Position numbers and translations under genes: made by a program
In this document: piece after piece, positions 1-8,032 of the stretch
Layout: the number at the start of each line of letters is the position of its first letter
Position numbering within the stretch: position 1 is the stretch's first letter
NCBI RefSeq assembly: GCF_946886695.1
Contig: NZ_CAMPJD010000006.1
Coordinates: 1-64,000 of the forward strand
Origin: an uncultured Pseudoxanthomonas sp.
GTDB taxonomy: Bacteria; Pseudomonadota; Gammaproteobacteria; Xanthomonadales; Xanthomonadaceae
Length of the DNA stretch: 64,000 bases
Direction of reading: 5' to 3'
Notes under the pieces: model-generated
Told to the model about the DNA's origin: nothing
What the model saw: the letters and a program-made list of their open reading frames with translations, nothing else
Database searches by the model: none

Positions 1-76
1 GTGCACGTACACGGAGCGCCAGCGCGTGCGGGTCTGGTGCGGGCGTCGTCGGGTCGGGCGGGTCGGGCGGGAACAT
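1..76 (-). CDS. queG: Probable epoxyqueuosine reductase, 5' end only
   Basis: An open frame runs leftward from an ATG at 76 off the window edge, giving only 25 complete codons. The translation begins with a Pro/Asp-rich stretch and ends in ALALRVRA, which resembles the first helix of QueG proteins. QueG reduces epoxyqueuosine to queuosine in tRNA and often lies divergent to nnr in Xanthomonadaceae (recalled gene order). No catalytic residue is visible in so short a piece, so the name rests on context. A TATAAT box on the same strand at 88-83 would place the transcription start at or next to the ATG. Confidence 0.45.
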   Translation of the reverse strand, partial: MFPPDPPDPTTPAPDPHALALRVRA

Positions 77-82
77 GCGGGA

Positions 83-137
83 ATTATAGGTGGCTGAGCC
101 GTATTCACTTCCCCGCAACCCCGGCCAGTCCTAGAAT
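83..137. promoter_or_regulatory. Divergent promoter pair for queG and nnr
   Basis: Two -10 boxes face away from each other in this gap. TATAAT on the minus strand (83-88) ends seven bases from the leftward ATG at 76, and TAGAAT on the plus strand (132-137) ends six bases from the rightward ATG at 144. Neither has a convincing -35 hexamer. With normal spacing, transcription would begin at or within a base of each start codon, so both messages may be leaderless. Inferred from sequence only. Confidence 0.45.
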
Positions 138-143
138 CCGGCC

Positions 144-1616
144 ATGTCCGGCACCTTGCCCCTTCATTCCACGCTTGCCGCGCGGGCATTGGACGAGCGC
201 GCCACGCGTGCGCTGGGGGACGATCCCTACGTGCTGATGCAACGCGCCGGGCAGGCGGCCTGGCAGTACCTGTTGCTGCACTGGCCGGAGGCCCAGCGCA
301 TCGTCGTGGTGTGCGGCCCGGGCAGCAACGGCGGCGATGGCTACGTGTTTGCACGGCACGCACATCGCGCGGGCCGGCGCGTCGAAGTGGTGCACCTTCC
401 CGCGCATGTGCCGGGCAATGCCGTCGCCCAGCGTGCCTGCACCGACTACGTGGCGTCCGGCGGGCACGTAACGCTGTTCGACGGCGCGTTGCCGAAGGCC
501 GACATCGTGATCGATGCGCTGTTCGGCATCGGACTTTCGCGCGCACCGGATGCGGACGCGCAGTCCGTGATCGATGCGATCAACATGCAGGCGGCGCCGG
601 TGTTCGCACTGGACGTGCCTAGCGGGGTGGACGCCGATCGAGGCGGCGTGCCCGGCACTGCGGTGGTGGCCACGCGCACACTGCAGTTCATCGTGCGGCA
701 CGCGGGCCTGCATACAGGGGATGCGCTGGAATACACCGGCGTACTCGCGCTGGACGACCTAGGCCTGCCTGCCGACACGCATGACAGCGTCCAGGCGCAA
801 GCATCGCTGTTGCAGCAGGATGCGCTGACACGCTGGTTGCTGCCACGCCGTCGCAATACGCACAAGGGAGAGTCCGGGCACGTGCTGTGCATCGGCGGAG
901 ATGAAGGCAGCGGCGGTGCGGTCGCCTTGTGCGCGGAAGCCGCGCTGCGTGCAGGCGCTGGTCTGGTGAGCGTGGCGACGCGCGCAGTGCATGTCGCGGC
1001 ATTGCTGTCGCGCAGACCGGAGGCGATGGTGCGGGCGGTAGAGTCGACGAGCGACCTGATGCCGTTGCTGGCACGCGCGCACGTCGTCGCCATCGGGCCT
1101 GGACTTGGGCAGCACGATTGGGGGCGCGCGCTGTTCCAGAAGGCCGTGCGCAGTGCGAAACCCTTGGTGCTCGATGCGGATGCACTCAATCTGCTGGTCG
1201 ACATGCCGCAATCACTTGAGGACGCGATCCTGACGCCGCATCCGGGCGAAGCCGCGAGATTGCTCGGGTGCGCAACGGCGGACGTGCAGCGGGATCGATT
1301 CGGTGCTGCGGCGGCCATCGCGCAACGCCATGCATCGGTCGTGGTGCTGAAGGGCGCAGGCACCATCGTTGCCGCGCCCGACCAGGTGCCGCGCGTGATC
1401 GATGCAGGCAATCCCGGCATGGCGGTGGGCGGGATGGGCGATGTGCTCACGGGCATCATCGCGGCATTGCGTGCGCAGGGTCTGTCCGCGTTCGATGCGG
1501 CGGGTGCAGGTGCGTTGCTGCATGCGCTGGCGGGTGATGCAGCGGCGTGGGATGGCGAACGCGGCCTGCTGCCCGCAGATCTGTTTCCCCACGTACGGCG
1601 CTTGGCGAATCCCTGA
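144..1616 (+). CDS. nnr: Bifunctional NAD(P)H-hydrate epimerase / ADP-dependent dehydratase
   Basis: This 490-residue protein repairs hydrated NAD(P)H. The N-terminal YjeF_N domain (about 1-210; GPGSNGGDGY loop near residue 56) interconverts the R and S hydrates, and the C-terminal ribokinase-like domain (about 225-490) dehydrates the S form using ADP. The C-terminal signature GNPGMAVGGMGDVLTG lies near 422-437. Length matches the fused bacterial family. tsaE follows 48 bases later, each with its own -10 box. The ATG at 144 has no ribosome binding site but sits at the predicted transcription start, so a leaderless start is likely. Confidence 0.95.
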   Translation: MSGTLPLHSTLAARALDERATRALGDDPYVLMQRAGQAAWQYLLLHWPEAQRIVVVCGPGSNGGDGYVFARHAHRAGRRVEVVHLPAHVPGNAVAQRACTDYVASGGHVTLFDGALPKADIVIDALFGIGLSRAPDADAQSVIDAINMQAAPVFALDVPSGVDADRGGVPGTAVVATRTLQFIVRHAGLHTGDALEYTGVLALDDLGLPADTHDSVQAQASLLQQDALTRWLLPRRRNTHKGESGHVLCIGGDEGSGGAVALCAEAALRAGAGLVSVATRAVHVAALLSRRPEAMVRAVESTSDLMPLLARAHVVAIGPGLGQHDWGRALFQKAVRSAKPLVLDADALNLLVDMPQSLEDAILTPHPGEAARLLGCATADVQRDRFGAAAAIAQRHASVVVLKGAGTIVAAPDQVPRVIDAGNPGMAVGGMGDVLTGIIAALRAQGLSAFDAAGAGALLHALAGDAAAWDGERGLLPADLFPHVRRLANP

Positions 1617-1652
1617 AGCGCACACACGCATCACCCGACAACGGCCAGCACT

Positions 1653-1658
1653 TAGAAT
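1653..1658 (+). promoter_or_regulatory. -10 box of tsaE
   Basis: TAGAAT ends six bases before the tsaE ATG at 1665, the same spacing as in front of nnr. Transcription would start at or near the ATG. No clear -35 element is visible. Confidence 0.4.
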
Positions 1659-1664
1659 CGCCGC

Positions 1665-2147
1665 ATGCACATCCTCCTCGCCGACAGCGATGCCACCGAA
1701 GCGTTGGGCCATGCGCTTGCCCGCACTCGCCCGCAACCTGCCGTGGTGCACCTGCAGGGTGACCTGGGCGCGGGCAAATCGACTCTGGCACGCGCCCTGC
1801 TGCGTGCGCTGGGTGTGACCGGCGCGATACGCAGCCCGACCTACACGCTCGTCGAGCGTTACCCTCTGGAAAGTGGCGAAGCCTGGCATCTGGATCTCTA
1901 CCGCATCGGCGATGCCGGTGAACTCGAATTCCTGGGCCTGGATGAAGGGGCTGCGGTGCTCTGGCTGGTGGAATGGCCCGAGCGTGGCATTGCGGCGCTG
2001 CCGCAGGCAGACCTGAAGGTGCTGCTGGACGTGGAGGGAGAGGGGCGCTCGGCGCGCCTCGTCGCGTCGTCCGAGGCCGGGGAGCAGTGGCTGTTCCGGC
2101 TGGCCGAAGCAACGCAGTTGCATGCGCCATCTCTCCAGACTGGTTAG
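1665..2147 (+). CDS. tsaE: tRNA threonylcarbamoyladenosine synthesis ATPase TsaE
   Basis: A 160-residue P-loop ATPase that works with TsaB and TsaD to transfer threonylcarbamoyl to A37 of ANN-decoding tRNAs. The Walker A motif GDLGAGKST is near residues 31-39, followed by the family-typical SPTYTLVERY and HLDLYRI segments. Length is normal for TsaE. In many gammaproteobacteria tsaE sits between nnr and an amidase gene, as here, which supports the call. The ATG lacks a Shine-Dalgarno sequence and lies six bases after a TAGAAT box. Confidence 0.95.
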   Translation: MHILLADSDATEALGHALARTRPQPAVVHLQGDLGAGKSTLARALLRALGVTGAIRSPTYTLVERYPLESGEAWHLDLYRIGDAGELEFLGLDEGAAVLWLVEWPERGIAALPQADLKVLLDVEGEGRSARLVASSEAGEQWLFRLAEATQLHAPSLQTG

Positions 2148-2222
2148 GAACATCCGGCAGGTCACGGATTATTAAGGGAAAATGCCTTGCATTTGTGACT
2201 CGATGGTGCTTGAATCCGCGGC

Positions 2223-3821
2223 ATGATCCCGGGGATGCCCACCACAACCGCCGCCGCGTTGCGTCTTGCCCTCGCGGGCTTGCTGGCGTTGGCGCCTTGC
2301 GGGCTGCGCGCGGGTGAAGTCACCGCCGTCAGCCTGAGCCAGGGCAGCACCGGCACACGGGCGGAGATCCAGCTTGCGGGCGCCGGGCAGTACAAGACCC
2401 TGACGCTGAAAGCACCGGACCGGCTGGTCGTCGACCTGCCGGCCTCGAAAGCGAAGGCAGGCCTGCGTCTGCCCGTGCCTGCGGGCATCGTGCGTGCAGT
2501 CCGCACCGGCCAGCCCGATCCCACCACCCTGCGCATCGTGTTCGACCTGGCATCGCCGGTTGCAGCGCTGAAGCCCCGCATGGAACAGGCGGCTGGGAAC
2601 TCGCGCCTGGTGATCGAATGGCCCGGCGATGGCATGCCCGCATCCACGGCTCTGGCGCCAACGGCCCCGGCCACGCAGGCGACGACGGTGTCGACCACGG
2701 TCGCGTCGACTGCCGCATCGCTTGCCTCGCCGCAGGCCGATGCCGCCCGCGCCACCGCATTGCTGACTGCGCAGGTGGTGCAGGCAGGGAGTGCGCCCGC
2801 GGCAACCGTGCCGGCACCATCGGCACCCACGACGGTCGGGAGCGCCGCCACGACGCCCTCGCCGCAGGCCATCCTCAATGGCCAGCCCACCCCGGCCACG
2901 GCGCCAGCATCGACGGTAGGCGGCGAGCGTCCTGCCTACACCATCGCCACCGGTCAGCCGACCCCGATGCCGGGCGCGACGGCCGCGCCTGCGAGCGGAA
3001 CCACACCTGCACCCGCGCCAGAAGCCCCGAAGCCGTCCAGCAGCCTCATCGCCGGTACGCGACCGCTCGTGGTTGCGATCGACCCTGGTCACGGCGGCCA
3101 GGATCCGGGCGCGATCGGCCCCAGTGGCCGCTACGAGAAGCATGCAGTGCTGGCCATCTCCAAGGAACTGGCCCGGCAGATCAATGCCACGCCGGGCATG
3201 AGGGCCTACCTGGTCCGCGATACCGACGTCTACGTGGAACGCCCGCAACGCGCCCGCAAGGCGCGTGGCGCGAAGGCCGACATGTTCGTATCGATCCATG
3301 CGGATGCTGCGGAGAACCGTAGCGCCTGGGGCTCGTCCGTCTACGTGCTGTCGTTGCGTGGCGCGTCATCGCAGCACGCGCGTTGGCTGGCCGACAAGGA
3401 GAACGCATCCGACCTGGTCGGCGGTGTGCGCCTGACCAAGGACACGCTGTCGAACGTGTTGCTGGATCTCGCCCAGAGCGGCCACATGAAAGCGTCGCAG
3501 GACGCGGCAGGGCACGTGCTGACCTCGCTGAAGGGGCTGGGCAAGACCCACAAGCCGCAGATCGAGTTCGCCAACTTCGAAGTCCTGCGCAACTCCGACA
3601 TGCCGGCGATGCTGGTGGAGACAGGTTTCATCTCCAATCCGGACGAGGAGAAGCGCCTGTTCGACCCGGCCCACCAGCGCAAGGTGGCAAGCGCCGTGCT
3701 GGAGGGCATCCAGTCCTACTTCACCCGCCAGCCGCCGCCGGGCACGTTGTTCGCCGCGCGCGCGCAGGCGGAAGCCGAGGCGCGTACCGTCGCCGCCGGT
3801 GGCGCTGCGGGCGCGCCCTGA
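2223..3821 (+). CDS. amiC: N-acetylmuramoyl-L-alanine amidase with AMIN domain (AmiC type)
   Basis: This 532-residue exported hydrolase cleaves the amide bond between MurNAc and the stem peptide and is used in daughter-cell separation. It has an N-terminal hydrophobic signal segment (about 7-28), an AMIN localisation domain (about 30-140), a long Ala/Pro/Thr-rich linker (about 145-275) and a C-terminal Amidase_3 catalytic domain. Zinc-site motifs are visible: IDPGHGG near 286, the Glu of RYEKH, SIHADA, and VETGFISN near 466. The linker is longer than in E. coli AmiC. A second in-frame ATG at 2235 could be the start instead. mutL follows 65 bases later. Confidence 0.93.
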   Translation: MIPGMPTTTAAALRLALAGLLALAPCGLRAGEVTAVSLSQGSTGTRAEIQLAGAGQYKTLTLKAPDRLVVDLPASKAKAGLRLPVPAGIVRAVRTGQPDPTTLRIVFDLASPVAALKPRMEQAAGNSRLVIEWPGDGMPASTALAPTAPATQATTVSTTVASTAASLASPQADAARATALLTAQVVQAGSAPAATVPAPSAPTTVGSAATTPSPQAILNGQPTPATAPASTVGGERPAYTIATGQPTPMPGATAAPASGTTPAPAPEAPKPSSSLIAGTRPLVVAIDPGHGGQDPGAIGPSGRYEKHAVLAISKELARQINATPGMRAYLVRDTDVYVERPQRARKARGAKADMFVSIHADAAENRSAWGSSVYVLSLRGASSQHARWLADKENASDLVGGVRLTKDTLSNVLLDLAQSGHMKASQDAAGHVLTSLKGLGKTHKPQIEFANFEVLRNSDMPAMLVETGFISNPDEEKRLFDPAHQRKVASAVLEGIQSYFTRQPPPGTLFAARAQAEAEARTVAAGGAAGAP

Positions 3822-3838
3822 TCCCGCACGCGCTCGGC

Positions 3839-3844
3839 TATCAT
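3839..3844 (+). promoter_or_regulatory. -10-like box upstream of mutL
   Basis: TATCAT lies 42 bases before the mutL GTG. It is a plausible -10 element, without a clear -35 partner; read-through from amiC is also possible. Confidence 0.25.
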
Positions 3845-3886
3845 CACGTCTGATTCCCCGGGACGGCGCGTCAGCGCCGCCAGCAC

Positions 3887-5692
3887 GTGCCGATCCGTCA
3901 GCTCCCCGATACCCTCATCAACCAGATCGCTGCCGGCGAAGTCGTCGAACGCCCCGCGTCCGTGGTCAAGGAACTTGTGGAGAACGCGCTCGATGCCGGC
4001 GCTCGCCGCGTCGACATCGACCTGGAAGAGGGCGGCGTCCGCCTGATCCGTATCCGCGACGACGGCGGCGGCATCGCGCCGGAAGAACTGCCGCTGGCGG
4101 TGTCGCGCCATGCCACCAGCAAGATCGCTTCGCTCGACGACCTGGAGGCGGTGGCCACGCTCGGCTTCCGTGGTGAAGCCCTGCCGTCGATCGCCTCGGT
4201 CAGCCGCTTCGCGCTGACCTCGCGGCGCGCGCAGGACGAGCACGGCGCATCGCTGCAGGTGGAAGGCGGCAAGGTCGGCGAAGTCGCGCCCAAGCCGCAC
4301 GCGGTCGGTACCACGGTGGAAGTGCGCGAACTGTTCTACAACGTGCCGGCGCGGCGCAAGTTCCTGCGTGCCGAACGTACCGAGATGGGCCACATCGAAG
4401 AGTGGTTGCGTTCACTGGCGCTGGCGCGTCCCGACATTGAACTGCGCGTCTCGCACAACGGGCGTCCGTCGCGGCGATACAAGGCCGACGAGATCGAATC
4501 GCTCGCACGGCTGGGCGAAACGCTGGGAGAGGAGTTCGCACGCAACGCGCTGCGCGTGGACCATGCCGCTGCCGGACTGCGCCTGCATGGCTGGATCGCG
4601 CAGCCCGGTTACTCACGGGCCAGCGCCGACCAGCAGTACGTTTACGTCAACGGACGTTCCGTGCGCGACCGCAACATCGCGCATGCGGTGAAGATGGCCT
4701 ATCAGGATGTGCTGTTCCATGGCCGCCAGCCTGCATACGTGCTGTTCCTGGAGCTCGATCCCACACGTGTGGATGTGAACGTCCACCCGGCCAAGCACGA
4801 AGTCCGCTTCCGCGACACGCGATTGATCCACGACTTCGTCTACCGCACGCTGCATGAAGCCCTGGCGGAGACGCGAGCGGGCATGGTGCCGCAGGGCAGC
4901 GCTGCACCGCCGTTTGCGTCGCAATCCGCGACGTCCGTGCCTTCTGCATGGATGCCCACGCAGCAGTCTCCGCTGGGGCTCAACGTGGCCGAAGCGCCGG
5001 CGGCATACGCAGCGCTCTATGCGCCCGCGCCCGCGATGTTCCCGGACTCGCAGGCGATGTATTCCCCGTCATCCATGCCGGTGATGCCGGCGAACGACGC
5101 GGAAGGCATTCCGCCACTGGGTTTTGCCATCGCGCAGCTGCATGGCATCTACATCCTGGCGGAAAACGCCGACGGCCTGATCGTGGTGGACATGCATGCC
5201 GCCCACGAGCGCATCGGCTACGAAAAACTGAAGGACGCGCACGACAGCATCGGCCTGCGCACCCAGCCGCTGCTCGTGCCGCTGGTGCTGGCGGTGGCCG
5301 AACGTGAGGCGGACGTGGCCGAGCGCGAGGCCTCCACGCTCGCTGCGCTGGGGTTCGATGTCACCCGCAGCGGCCCGCAGTCGCTGAGCGTGCGCAGCAT
5401 CCCGGCCCTGCTGTCCAATGCCGAACCCGAGGCGTTGCTGCGCGATGTGCTGGCCGACCTGCGCGAGCATGGCGAAAGCCGGCGCGTGGCGGCTGCGCGC
5501 GACGAACTGCTGGCAACGATGGCCTGCCACGGCGCCGTGCGCGCCAACCGGCGCCTCACGCTGCCTGAAATGAATGCTCTGCTGCGCGAGATGGAAATCA
5601 CCGAGCGCTCCGGGCAATGCAACCATGGCCGTCCGACCTGGACGCGCTTTTCGTTGAGCGAGATCGACCGCTGGTTCCTGCGAGGACGCTGA
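3887..5692 (+). CDS. mutL: DNA mismatch repair protein MutL
   Basis: A 601-residue GHKL ATPase linking mismatch recognition by MutS to strand removal. The N-terminal ATPase shows the conserved [20 protein letters not shown] block (about 11-30) and GFRGEAL; the middle carries a Pro/Ala/Met-rich linker (about 340-405). The C-terminal dimerisation domain contains DMHA-x2-E-x4-E starting at D435 and CNHGRP at C578, the metal-binding motifs of MutL proteins with intrinsic nicking endonuclease activity, which E. coli MutL lacks. GTG at 3887 gives the canonical MPIRQLP N-terminus. The DUF1684 gene starts one base after the stop. Confidence 0.96.
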   Translation: MPIRQLPDTLINQIAAGEVVERPASVVKELVENALDAGARRVDIDLEEGGVRLIRIRDDGGGIAPEELPLAVSRHATSKIASLDDLEAVATLGFRGEALPSIASVSRFALTSRRAQDEHGASLQVEGGKVGEVAPKPHAVGTTVEVRELFYNVPARRKFLRAERTEMGHIEEWLRSLALARPDIELRVSHNGRPSRRYKADEIESLARLGETLGEEFARNALRVDHAAAGLRLHGWIAQPGYSRASADQQYVYVNGRSVRDRNIAHAVKMAYQDVLFHGRQPAYVLFLELDPTRVDVNVHPAKHEVRFRDTRLIHDFVYRTLHEALAETRAGMVPQGSAAPPFASQSATSVPSAWMPTQQSPLGLNVAEAPAAYAALYAPAPAMFPDSQAMYSPSSMPVMPANDAEGIPPLGFAIAQLHGIYILAENADGLIVVDMHAAHERIGYEKLKDAHDSIGLRTQPLLVPLVLAVAEREADVAEREASTLAALGFDVTRSGPQSLSVRSIPALLSNAEPEALLRDVLADLREHGESRRVAAARDELLATMACHGAVRANRRLTLPEMNALLREMEITERSGQCNHGRPTWTRFSLSEIDRWFLRGR

Positions 5693-5693
5693 A

Positions 5694-6632
5694 ATGGGGA
5701 AGAACATGGGATGGCTGGGGATGGCCATGCTGCTGGGCCTGCTGGCCGCGTGTGGAGGGGATGGTGGGAAGGGGGCGACGACCGGCAAGGTCGTGGATGC
5801 CGGTTTCCTGGCCGACAACGCCACGTGGCGCGAGCAGCGGAAGAACGAACTGGTGGCACCGGATGGCTGGACAAGCCTTGTCGGCCTGCACTGGATCGAA
5901 CTGAAATCGCACTTCCTCGGCAGCGGACCGGCGAGTGGCATCAAGCTCGCCGTAGGCCCGGCGAAGATGGGTATGTTGAGCCAGCAGGAGGGGCGCATAT
6001 TCTTCACGCCCGAGCGCGGCGTCGAGCTGACGTTCGACGGCGAACCGCTGAAGGGGCGCGTGGAATTGCAGAGTGATCGCGATCCTTCGCCAAGCACCGT
6101 CGGGTTCGATGAAGGCAAGGGCACGCTGTCGGTCATCGAACGCGGAGGACGGCACGCCTTGCGCGTGAAGCATGCCGATGCCGAATCGCGTACGCAGTTC
6201 GTGGGACTGGACTACTGGCCTCTCCAGGAAGCCTGGCGCGTGGAGGGGCGTTACATCGCGCACCCGCCGGGCAAGACGCTGACCATCGTGGACGTGATCG
6301 GCGTGACCAACGAGTCACCGAATCCCGGCGCGGTCGAGTTCGAGCGCGATGGCAAGATGTTCCGGCTCGAAGCGCTGGGTCCCCCCGAGGGGCCGTTGTT
6401 CTTCGTGCTCGCCGATCGCACCAGTGGGCACGGCAGCTATCCCGCAGGCCGCTTCCTCGATGCGGAAGGACCGAGCAACGGCAAGGTGGTGCTGGACTTC
6501 AATCGCGCCTACAACCCGCCGTGCGCGTTCACGCCGTACGCCACCTGTCCGCTGCCACCGGCGGAGAACCGGCTCGACCTGCTGGTCGACGCGGGTGAAA
6601 AGGCATATGCAAAGCCCATCAAAGTGCTCTGA
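5694..6632 (+). CDS. DUF1684 lipoprotein
   Basis: A 312-residue protein with a lipoprotein signal: hydrophobic segment and lipobox LLAAC with Cys20 as the expected acylation site, so it is probably anchored to a membrane facing the periplasm. The body matches my memory of DUF1684, including the segment NPPCAFTPYATCPLPPAENRL near the C-terminus. The biochemical role of the family is unknown to me. It begins one base after the mutL stop and is followed 13 bases later by a TraB/GumN gene, so all three may share a transcript. Confidence 0.85.
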   Translation: MGKNMGWLGMAMLLGLLAACGGDGGKGATTGKVVDAGFLADNATWREQRKNELVAPDGWTSLVGLHWIELKSHFLGSGPASGIKLAVGPAKMGMLSQQEGRIFFTPERGVELTFDGEPLKGRVELQSDRDPSPSTVGFDEGKGTLSVIERGGRHALRVKHADAESRTQFVGLDYWPLQEAWRVEGRYIAHPPGKTLTIVDVIGVTNESPNPGAVEFERDGKMFRLEALGPPEGPLFFVLADRTSGHGSYPAGRFLDAEGPSNGKVVLDFNRAYNPPCAFTPYATCPLPPAENRLDLLVDAGEKAYAKPIKVL

Positions 6633-6645
6633 AAGGAAGGATCCG

Positions 6646-7581
6646 ATGCTGTCGCGCCGTTCGCTGAAAACCCTCGTGTTGACCGGGCTGCTGGGCAGCG
6701 CGTCCGTGCTGGCGGCAGACGCCCCCAAGGCGACGGGAGCGCCCGTGCCGCTGCTGTGGAAGGTGTCCGACAAGGACAACGCGGTTTACCTGCTCGGCTC
6801 GTTCCACTTGCTGCGGACCAGCGACTATCCGCTCTCCGCCGACGTCGAGGCCGCATTCGCCGATGCCGAGCGCCTGTTGTTCGAACTGTCGCCCGAGGAA
6901 ATGCAATCCCCGGCGCTGCCGCAGCTGATGATGCAGGCGGCCATGCGCACCGATGGCAAGACGCTCCAGCAGGACCTGGACGCGGCGACATGGTCCCGGC
7001 TTGACGCGTGGGCCGGCAAGAACGGTGTGCCGCTGGCTACCTTCAATGGTTTCGAGCCCTGGTTCGTCGGCCTCACCATCAGCATCGTCGAGATGACCAA
7101 GCAGGGACTGGATCCGAAGCTGGGCCTGGACAACCACTTCATGGACAAGGCGAAGGTCGCCGGCAAGCCGACGGGCGGGTTGGAGCGTGCACGGGAACAG
7201 ATCGGCGTGCTGGACGGCATGGACGCCAGCGAGCAGCGCCAGTTCATCACCGAGGCGCTGGAACAGGCCGACAAGGGGTCGGCGGAAACCGAGCGACTGC
7301 ACCAGGCCTGGCGTCGCGGCGATGCCGAAGGCCTGTGGGCCGGCATGGCAGCCGACATGAAGCGCCAATACCCGCGCCTGTACCAGCGCATCAACGTGGA
7401 CCGCAACGACGCATGGGTGCCGAAGATCCGGCAGATCCTCACCCAGCCCGGCGACGACGATGCACTGGTCGTCGTCGGCGCCTTGCATCTGCTGGGCAAG
7501 GATGGCCTGGTGGAGAAGCTGAAGGCGCAGGGGTATGCGGTCGAGCGCGTGTGCTCGACATGCGCGAACGGCGGTCGTTGA
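6646..7581 (+). CDS. TraB/GumN family protein
   Basis: A 311-residue exported protein of the TraB/PrgY/GumN family, distantly related to Tiki metalloproteases. The signal peptide covers about residues 1-24 (cleavage after LAADA likely). The family motifs GSFH (51-54) and GALHLLG (about 279-285) are present. The start is set at ATG 6646, which has AAGGA a few bases upstream; the frame is open further upstream but that part overlaps the DUF1684 gene. GumN lies at the edge of the xanthan cluster in Xanthomonas, but nothing here links this copy to polysaccharide synthesis. Substrate unknown. Confidence 0.85.
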   Translation: MLSRRSLKTLVLTGLLGSASVLAADAPKATGAPVPLLWKVSDKDNAVYLLGSFHLLRTSDYPLSADVEAAFADAERLLFELSPEEMQSPALPQLMMQAAMRTDGKTLQQDLDAATWSRLDAWAGKNGVPLATFNGFEPWFVGLTISIVEMTKQGLDPKLGLDNHFMDKAKVAGKPTGGLERAREQIGVLDGMDASEQRQFITEALEQADKGSAETERLHQAWRRGDAEGLWAGMAADMKRQYPRLYQRINVDRNDAWVPKIRQILTQPGDDDALVVVGALHLLGKDGLVEKLKAQGYAVERVCSTCANGGR

Positions 7582-7593
7582 CCGGCCTGGAAC

Positions 7594-8010
7594 TCAGGGC
7601 GCCTGGACCGGTTCCATCACGATGCAGTCGACCGGGCACGCAGGCACGCAGAGTTCGCAGCCCGTGCACAGCGGATCGATCACCACGTGCATGTGTTTGG
7701 CACCGCCGATGATCGCGTCCACGGGGCAGGCTTGGATGCACTTCGTGCAGCCGATGCAGTTGGCTTCGACCACCACTGCGACGATGGCCGGCTTGTGCGT
7801 GCCACGCGTGCGGTCGTAGGGCAGCGGCGGCACTTCCAGCAGCTTGGCGAGGGCTCTCGCGCCCTCATCGCCGCCGGGCGGGCAATGGTCCACGGCTGCG
7901 TCGCCACGCGCCATTGCCTGTGCATAAGGCAGGCAACCGTCGTAACCGCATTGGCCGCATTGGGTCTGCGGCAACAGGCGGTCCAGTCGTTCGACCAGAT
8001 CGGCGTTCAT
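7594..8010 (-). CDS. RnfB/RsxB-like iron-sulfur protein, orphan and without membrane anchor
   Basis: This 138-residue protein carries an N-terminal Fe-S domain (C18-x2-C21-x4-C26 and C43, CGQCGYDGC) followed by two ferredoxin-type 4Fe-4S motifs, [12 protein letters not shown] and [12 protein letters not shown]. The order matches RnfB, the electron-entry subunit of the Rnf/Rsx complex. Unlike classical RnfB it lacks the hydrophobic N-terminal anchor, and no other rnf genes are in the window. It lies 22 bases downstream of metG on the same strand. The ATG at 8010 gives an N-terminus that aligns with the Fe-S domain. It may act as a soluble ferredoxin; partner unknown. Confidence 0.85.
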   Translation of the reverse strand: MNADLVERLDRLLPQTQCGQCGYDGCLPYAQAMARGDAAVDHCPPGGDEGARALAKLLEVPPLPYDRTRGTHKPAIVAVVVEANCIGCTKCIQACPVDAIIGGAKHMHVVIDPLCTGCELCVPACPVDCIVMEPVQAP

Positions 8011-8032
8011 CGCCGTGGCGCGACCGCGCGGA

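Noticed and set aside
47..72. Short tandem repeat of GGGTCGGGC type at the left edge
   Set aside because: It encodes the Pro-Asp-Pro repeats at the N-terminus of the probable QueG; simple codon repetition explains it.
2178..2192. AAATGC-CTT-GCATTT dyad between tsaE and amiC
   Set aside because: Only six paired bases with a three-base loop, no U-run and no known operator match; could be chance.
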